Below are positions 50,035-54,208 of a stretch of 54,208 bases of DNA, piece after piece; the first letter of the stretch is position 1; every line of letters begins with the position of its first letter. The stretch comes from Rhodobacter sp. TJ_12. GTDB taxonomy: Bacteria; Pseudomonadota; Alphaproteobacteria; Rhodobacterales; Rhodobacteraceae. The notes under the pieces are model-generated. The model did no database searches. It was not told the origin of the DNA and saw only the letters and a program-made list of their open reading frames with translations. Position numbers and translations under genes: made by a program. Location: the NCBI RefSeq assembly GCF_020023995.1, contig NZ_NRRD01000022.1:7501-61708 (forward strand). Direction: 5' to 3'.

Positions 50035-51255
50035 ATGAGCCGCTATTACGACGATCTGGAAACCCGCTCCGCCGATGCACGTATGGCCGCGCTGGCACAG
50101 GCCTTGCCGCTGGCGGTGGCGCGCGCGCTCAGCGCCCCGGGTTTGGCCGCGCATCTGGGTGCAGTCGATGCCGCAGCGGTCACAGATATGGCGGCTCTGG
50201 CGCAATTGCCGGTGCTGCGCAAATCCGATCTGGGCGCTGCGCAAAAGGCGGCCGGTCCCTTTGGCAATATGACCACGAAACCGGCGCATGCCTTTGCCCA
50301 TATCTTTCAAAGCCCCGGCCCGATCTATGAGCCGGGCGATACCACGGCGGATTGGTGGCGGATGGGGCGCTTCTTGCATGCGGCGGGCGTGGGCACAGGC
50401 GATATCGTGCAAAACTGCTTTGGCTACCACCTGACGCCTGCGGGCATGATCTTTGAATCCGGCGCGCGGGCGGTGGGGGCCACCGTGCTGCCCGCGGGCA
50501 CCGGGCAGACCGAATTGCAGGTGCGCGCGGCAGTCGATGTCGGCACCACGGTCTATGCGGGCACGCCCGATTACCTCAAGGTGATCTTAGACAAGGCCGA
50601 AGAGATGGGCGAACGCCTTGCCATCACCCGCGCGGCGGTGGGGGGCGGCGCGCTTTTCCCCAGCCTGCGTGCCGAATACACCGAGCGCGGCATCGCCTGC
50701 CTGCAATGCTATGCCACTGCCGATCTGGGCAATATCGCCTATGAAAGCCCGGCAATGGAGGGGATGATCGTCGATGAGGGCGTGATCGTCGAAATCGTCC
50801 GGCCCGGCACCGGTGACCCTGTGGCACCCGGAGAGGTGGGCGAAGTGGTCGTGACCTCGCTTAACCCCGGCTATCCGCTTATTCGTTTTGCCACCGGCGA
50901 TCTTAGCGCGGTTTTGCCCGGCGTCTCACCGTGCGGGCGCACCAATATGCGCATTAAGGGCTGGATGGGCCGTGCCGATCAAACCACCAAGATCAAGGGC
51001 ATGTTCGTACGCCCCGAACAGGTCGCGGCTTTCGTCGCCGCCCATCCAGAGGTCAAACGTGCCCGCGTCATTGCAAGCCGCGAGGGGGAAATGGATGCAA
51101 TGACGGTGCAGATCGAAACCGAAAGCGACGCAGAGGATCGTTTCGCCGCCGGCGTGGTCGAAGCGCTGAAACTCAAGGGTAAGATCGAACTGGTCACACC
51201 GGGCAGCTTGCCCAATGACGGCAAGGTGATCGACGACCAGCGCAAATACGATTGA
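50035..51255 (+). CDS. Phenylacetate-CoA ligase-like (PaaK family) protein with altered P-loop
   Basis: This 406-residue protein aligns in order with PaaK-type ANL ligases. ATADLGNIAYES corresponds to the YG-TE-type motif, GEVVVTSL and YPLIRFATGDLSAVLPG to the C-terminal adenylate site, and TTKIKGMFVRPEQV to the mobile domain. The ATP phosphate loop, usually SSGTTGKP, reads QSPGPIYEP (about 92-100), losing the Gly-Thr-Thr-Gly core. Start ATG 50035 follows AAAGG. It is 92 bases after the LivF-type gene. Enzymatic activity is therefore uncertain: it may use a different mechanism or be a non-catalytic homologue. Confidence 0.85.
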   Translation: MSRYYDDLETRSADARMAALAQALPLAVARALSAPGLAAHLGAVDAAAVTDMAALAQLPVLRKSDLGAAQKAAGPFGNMTTKPAHAFAHIFQSPGPIYEPGDTTADWWRMGRFLHAAGVGTGDIVQNCFGYHLTPAGMIFESGARAVGATVLPAGTGQTELQVRAAVDVGTTVYAGTPDYLKVILDKAEEMGERLAITRAAVGGGALFPSLRAEYTERGIACLQCYATADLGNIAYESPAMEGMIVDEGVIVEIVRPGTGDPVAPGEVGEVVVTSLNPGYPLIRFATGDLSAVLPGVSPCGRTNMRIKGWMGRADQTTKIKGMFVRPEQVAAFVAAHPEVKRARVIASREGEMDAMTVQIETESDAEDRFAAGVVEALKLKGKIELVTPGSLPNDGKVIDDQRKYD

Positions 51256-51321
51256 GCCCCGATACGCCTGAGCCGGCGCCATCGCCCCGGCCCATACGGC
51301 TTGATGCGGATGGAACCGCCC

Positions 51322-52131
51322 TCACCCCCAAGTGGGATGGAACCGATCCCCCGGCGACAAGGTGAAGATTTCACAGCCGTCGGCAGTCACGCCCACCGAA
51401 TGCTCGAATTGTGCCGACAGCGACTTGTCCCGGGTGACGGCGGTCCAATCATCCGACAGAACCTTGGTGTCAGCGCGACCAAGGTTCACCATCGGTTCGA
51501 TGGTGAAGAACATGCCTTCTTCCAGCACCGCACCCGCGCCTTTGCGGCCGTAATGCAGCACATTCGGCGGGGCATGGAACACGCGTCCCAGACCATGGCC
51601 GCAGAAATCGCGCACCACGCTCATGCGCTGCCCCTCGACATAATGCTGAATCGCAAAGCCAATATCGCCAAAGGTATTGCCGGGTTTGACCTGTTCGATC
51701 CCGATCATCAGCGCGTCATGGGTGACTTGGATCAGCCGCTCTGCCTTACGCGACAGATTGCCCGCCACATACATCCGCGAGGTATCGCCAAACCAGCCAT
51801 CCAAAATGACAGTCACATCGATATTCAGGATGTCACCGTCTTTGAGAATCTTGGGGCCGGGAATGCCGTGACACACGACATGGTTCACCGAAATGCACGA
51901 CGCATGCTTGTAGCCGCGATAACCGATCGTGGCCGATGTCGCCCCCAGTTCTTCCACCCGGTTGCGCACGAAATCGTCCAGCACGGCGGTGGTTACCCCG
52001 GGCACCACCAAGGGCGCGACCTCGTCCAGAATGCGCGCCGCAAGATGCCCCGCCGCCTGCATTCCCTCGAAATCCGCCGCCTCGTAAATCCGGATACCGT
52101 CTTTGGTCACGCGTCCTTTGGCGTCAGTCAC
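51322..52131 (-). CDS. map: Methionine aminopeptidase, type I
   Basis: This 269-residue metalloenzyme removes initiator methionine. The five metal ligands are recognisable: the aspartates in ILNIDVTVILDGWFGDTSRMY, the His in GHGLGRVFHAPP, and the glutamates in FTIEPMV and FEHSVGV. GVTTAVLDDFV and CISVNHVVCHGIP are typical. The start is GTG 52131, with AGGAG upstream. An ATG at 52138 is out of frame and stops after four codons. Confidence 0.96.
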   Translation of the reverse strand: MTDAKGRVTKDGIRIYEAADFEGMQAAGHLAARILDEVAPLVVPGVTTAVLDDFVRNRVEELGATSATIGYRGYKHASCISVNHVVCHGIPGPKILKDGDILNIDVTVILDGWFGDTSRMYVAGNLSRKAERLIQVTHDALMIGIEQVKPGNTFGDIGFAIQHYVEGQRMSVVRDFCGHGLGRVFHAPPNVLHYGRKGAGAVLEEGMFFTIEPMVNLGRADTKVLSDDWTAVTRDKSLSAQFEHSVGVTADGCEIFTLSPGDRFHPTWG

Positions 52132-52246
52132 TGCTCATGTCTCCTGCTGGCTGCGCCCCTAGATAGTCACAATTGTGCCGCTTGGCCAGAGCCGGGCTTT
52201 TCCGCAACGTCGCAGCCGCTTATACCGATGCGCGAGGAGACCCCAC

Positions 52247-52975
52247 ATGCCAAATCCGACCGCTGCCATCCTGATCATCGGCGATGAAATCCTGACCGGA
52301 CGCACCCGCGAGGGCAACGCGCACCATCTGGCCGGTGTCTTGGTGCAACAGGGTATCGACCTGCGCCAGATCCGGGTGATCTCCGATGATGCCCCCACCA
52401 TTGTCGCGGCTGTGCGCGAGATGGCCGGGGCGCATGATCATCTGTTCACCTCGGGCGGGATCGGCCCCACGCATGACGATATCACCGCCGATGCGGTCGC
52501 CGAAGCCTTTGGCCGCACAATCGGCGTACGCGAAGATGCCCGCGCGATCTTGGCCGCGCATTACGCCGCGCGCGGGGTCGAATTCACCGACGCCCGCCTG
52601 CGCATGGCGCGCATTCCCGAAGGGGCCACCCTGATCGACAACCCCGTGTCCGGCGCGCCGGGTTTCAGCGTGGAAAACTGTCACGTCATGGCGGGCGTGC
52701 CCAATATCTTTCAGGCGATGGTGGCGGGGCTGGTGCCCCGGCTTGCGGGCGGGCAGCCGCTCATCAGCCGCAATTGGCAATTGATGGTGGCCGAAGCCGC
52801 AATTGCCGATGAATTGCGCCAATTGGCCACCGATCATCCGCAGGTCTCCTTTGGTTCTTATCCTTTCGTGACCGATGGCCGCTACGGCACCAATCTGGTC
52901 GCCCGCGCCACCGATGAACCGGCGCTAGAAGCGGCCTATCGCGCCTTGCAAGCGATGTTTCCGGAGGGGCAATGA
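52247..52975 (+). CDS. MoCF/CinA N-terminal-like protein (molybdopterin-binding fold)
   Basis: This 242-residue protein has the MoCF domain of CinA and MoeA: AAILIIGDEILTGRTREGNA at the start, LFTSGGIGPTHDDITADAV as the central GGxGPTxDD motif and GVPNIFQAMV after it. The C-terminal CinA deamidase domain is absent, so it is the short form found in many bacteria, often called competence/damage-inducible protein A. GAGGAGA precedes ATG 52247. Its stop overlaps the GNAT gene by 4 bases. Confidence 0.9.
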   Translation: MPNPTAAILIIGDEILTGRTREGNAHHLAGVLVQQGIDLRQIRVISDDAPTIVAAVREMAGAHDHLFTSGGIGPTHDDITADAVAEAFGRTIGVREDARAILAAHYAARGVEFTDARLRMARIPEGATLIDNPVSGAPGFSVENCHVMAGVPNIFQAMVAGLVPRLAGGQPLISRNWQLMVAEAAIADELRQLATDHPQVSFGSYPFVTDGRYGTNLVARATDEPALEAAYRALQAMFPEGQ

Positions 52976-53679
52976 CCGATCTTTTCGCGGTCATCGAGGC
53001 CACATGGCCTGCGGCGTCGACGCGCCGGGCCGGGGGCTTCGTGATCCGCGAAGGGTTGGGCGGCGGCTCCCGGGTCAGTTGCGCCAGCCTTGAGGGGCCG
53101 TTTGAAACCGCCGATCTCGACGCCGCCGAAGCCGCGCATCGCGCGCTTGGCCAACAGCCAAAATTCATGCTGCGCCCCGGCGATGCGGCTTTGGATGCCG
53201 CGCTGGATTCACGGGGATACGAACTTTTCGACCCGGTGGTGATCTATACCGCGCCGGTGGCGCAACTGCCGCAAGAGGTGCCCCCCGTGACCGCCTTTGC
53301 GCATTGGCCGCCGCTTGCCATCGCGCGTGAGATCTGGGCCGATACCGGCATCGGCCCGGAACGCCAAGCGGTGATGGCGCGCGCGGCGGCGCCCAAAGCC
53401 GTGGTTCTGGGGCGCACCCAAGACCGTGCTGCCGGGGCCGGGTTCATTGCCATGCATGGCCGCACCGCCATGGTGCATGCGCTGTCGGTTCTGCCCGAGT
53501 TCCGCCGCCACGGCTTGGCCCGCGCGATGATGGCCGAAGCCACCCGTTGGGCGGCGCAACAGGGGGCCGAGACACTGGCCCTTATCGTGACGCGCGCCAA
53601 TGAACCGGCCAATGCGCTTTATCGCGCGCTTGGAATGATGCACAGCGGCACCTACCATTACCGCCGCAAGGAGGCGTGA
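52972..53679 (+). CDS. GNAT-family N-acetyltransferase
   Basis: This 235-residue protein has the acetyl-CoA-binding motif LPEFRRHGLARAMMAEATRW and the ANEPANALYRALGM C-terminal motif of GNAT enzymes. The N-terminal half (about 100 residues) is not obviously catalytic and may be a second GNAT-like lobe. The start overlaps the MoCF gene (ATGA). Its stop overlaps the following gene (TGATG), making a three-gene unit. Substrate is unknown. Confidence 0.88.
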   Translation: MTDLFAVIEATWPAASTRRAGGFVIREGLGGGSRVSCASLEGPFETADLDAAEAAHRALGQQPKFMLRPGDAALDAALDSRGYELFDPVVIYTAPVAQLPQEVPPVTAFAHWPPLAIAREIWADTGIGPERQAVMARAAAPKAVVLGRTQDRAAGAGFIAMHGRTAMVHALSVLPEFRRHGLARAMMAEATRWAAQQGAETLALIVTRANEPANALYRALGMMHSGTYHYRRKEA

Positions 53680-54208
53680 TGAAAGTTTGGCTTGCCCTGC
53701 CATTGATCTGGCTGGCCGCGCCCGCGCTGGCGGCCCCGTTTGCGCTCAGCCTGCCGCAGGGCGCTGCCCTTTCAGCCGAGCGCACCGCGGCGGCCACCTC
53801 TTATGATATGCGGATCGGGCCATGGAACCCGCAGGCGCCGCCCACCCAAACGGTGGAGGGGCTGCGCACCGATCGGGCGTGGCGGCTGCGCGGCAATCAA
53901 GAAACCTCTTTGCAGATCTTCGCGCCGCTGCGCGCGCAGATCGAGGCCGCGGGCTATGCGCTGATTTATCAATGCGAAACCGATGCCTGTGGCGGGTTTG
54001 ATTTCCGCTATGCGCTTGATCTGATCCCCGAACCCGAAATGCACGTCGATTTGGGGGATTTTCGCTATCTGGCTGCGCGCAAAGGTGATGGCTGGCTGGC
54101 GCTGACGGTGTCGCGGTCGTCCGAATCGGGCTTCGTGCATCTGACCCGGATCACCGCACAAGAAATCGCAGCCCCCGCCCCGGCAGATATTCTGGCCCCG
54201 CCTCCGCC
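53679..54208 (+). CDS. Exported protein, possible OmpA-family N-terminal region (3' end outside window)
   Basis: The frame from ATG 53679 stays open to the window end (176 codons). It opens with a signal peptide, KVWLALPLIWLAAPALA, and continues PFALSLPQGAALSAERTAAA, then IYQCETDACGGFDFRYALD and MHVDLGDFRYLAARKGDGW. These blocks resemble the N-terminal domain of Rhodobacteraceae OmpA-family proteins, whose peptidoglycan-binding OmpA domain would lie beyond this window. The start codon overlaps the GNAT stop codon, suggesting co-transcription. The family call is tentative because the diagnostic C-terminus is missing. Confidence 0.75.
   Translation, partial: MKVWLALPLIWLAAPALAAPFALSLPQGAALSAERTAAATSYDMRIGPWNPQAPPTQTVEGLRTDRAWRLRGNQETSLQIFAPLRAQIEAAGYALIYQCETDACGGFDFRYALDLIPEPEMHVDLGDFRYLAARKGDGWLALTVSRSSESGFVHLTRITAQEIAAPAPADILAPPP

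Noticed and set aside
51256..51321. Possible terminator between the PaaK-like gene and map
   Set aside because: Only a 5-bp stem (GCCGG/CCGGC) with no T-tract was found, too weak to call.
52134..52152. ATG 52138 as map start
   Set aside because: It is out of frame and stops after four codons; GTG 52131 opens the complete enzyme.

Overview
The window is GC-rich alphaproteobacterial chromosome, most likely from the Rhodobacteraceae/Paracoccaceae (Rhodobacter, Gemmobacter or Tabrizicola-like). The basis is gene content and protein style: a def / def-like / fmt cluster, an alpha-type RNase HI next to IspH, DinB with an N-terminal zinc ribbon, a 41-residue L36, and an SMC of about 1150 residues. 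Species was not determined. There is no IS element, prophage, CRISPR array or rRNA operon, and no gene-free stretch exceeds 300 bases (the longest, 6111-6368, is 258).

Layout. 1-1101 is the 3' part of a class I aminotransferase. 1172-4321 is a MarR-EmrAB-type efflux operon with a palindromic operator candidate. 4398-6110 (-) is glnK-amtB. 6369-8615 is a class A penicillin-binding protein. 8669-10010 (-) is mlaA-mlaC. 10222-13394 is a type I secretion ABC/HlyD pair with no visible substrate or outer-membrane gene. 13395-14576 (-) is a lytic transglycosylase. 14764-15132 is an unknown protein. 15148-17091 (-) is def, a degenerate def paralogue, and fmt. 17294-18472 is a PatB/MalY-type C-S lyase. 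18584-20546 is a cluster of small membrane proteins around an SPFH-NfeD pair. 20643-21668 (-) holds pyrF and a small unknown gene. 21876-24491 is clpB, then dinB, an N-formylglutamate amidohydrolase (-), tRNA-Val(GAC) and rpmJ.

27267-29682 (-) is a reductase-rsmD-HAD phosphatase operon, divergent from a Prx5-type peroxiredoxin. 30272-33173 (-) carries a FemAB-like protein, a GDPD phosphodiesterase, RidA and a YbjN-like exported protein. 33228-36686 (-) is smc, divergent from lrgAB-type genes; the intergenic region holds a perfect DnaA-box 9-mer overlapping a near-perfect palindrome. 37934-39342 (-) is ispH-rnhA.

The most distinctive region is 39443-51255. A hybrid PAS histidine kinase and an OmpR-type response regulator (-) diverge from a co-oriented locus. 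That locus encodes an AMP-dependent acyl-CoA ligase, a complete branched-chain-amino-acid-type (HAAT) ABC importer split by a 61-residue membrane protein with an unusual leader, and a PaaK-like protein lacking the usual phosphate-binding loop. The layout suggests sensing, import and CoA activation of a carboxylic acid. That function is inference; the sequence does not identify the substrate.

The right end (51322-54208) has map (-), a MoCF/CinA-N protein, a GNAT acetyltransferase and the 5' part of an exported, possibly OmpA-family, protein. Genes are packed tightly: many operons use ATGA or TGATG overlaps, and several convergent pairs have abutting or overlapping stop codons.
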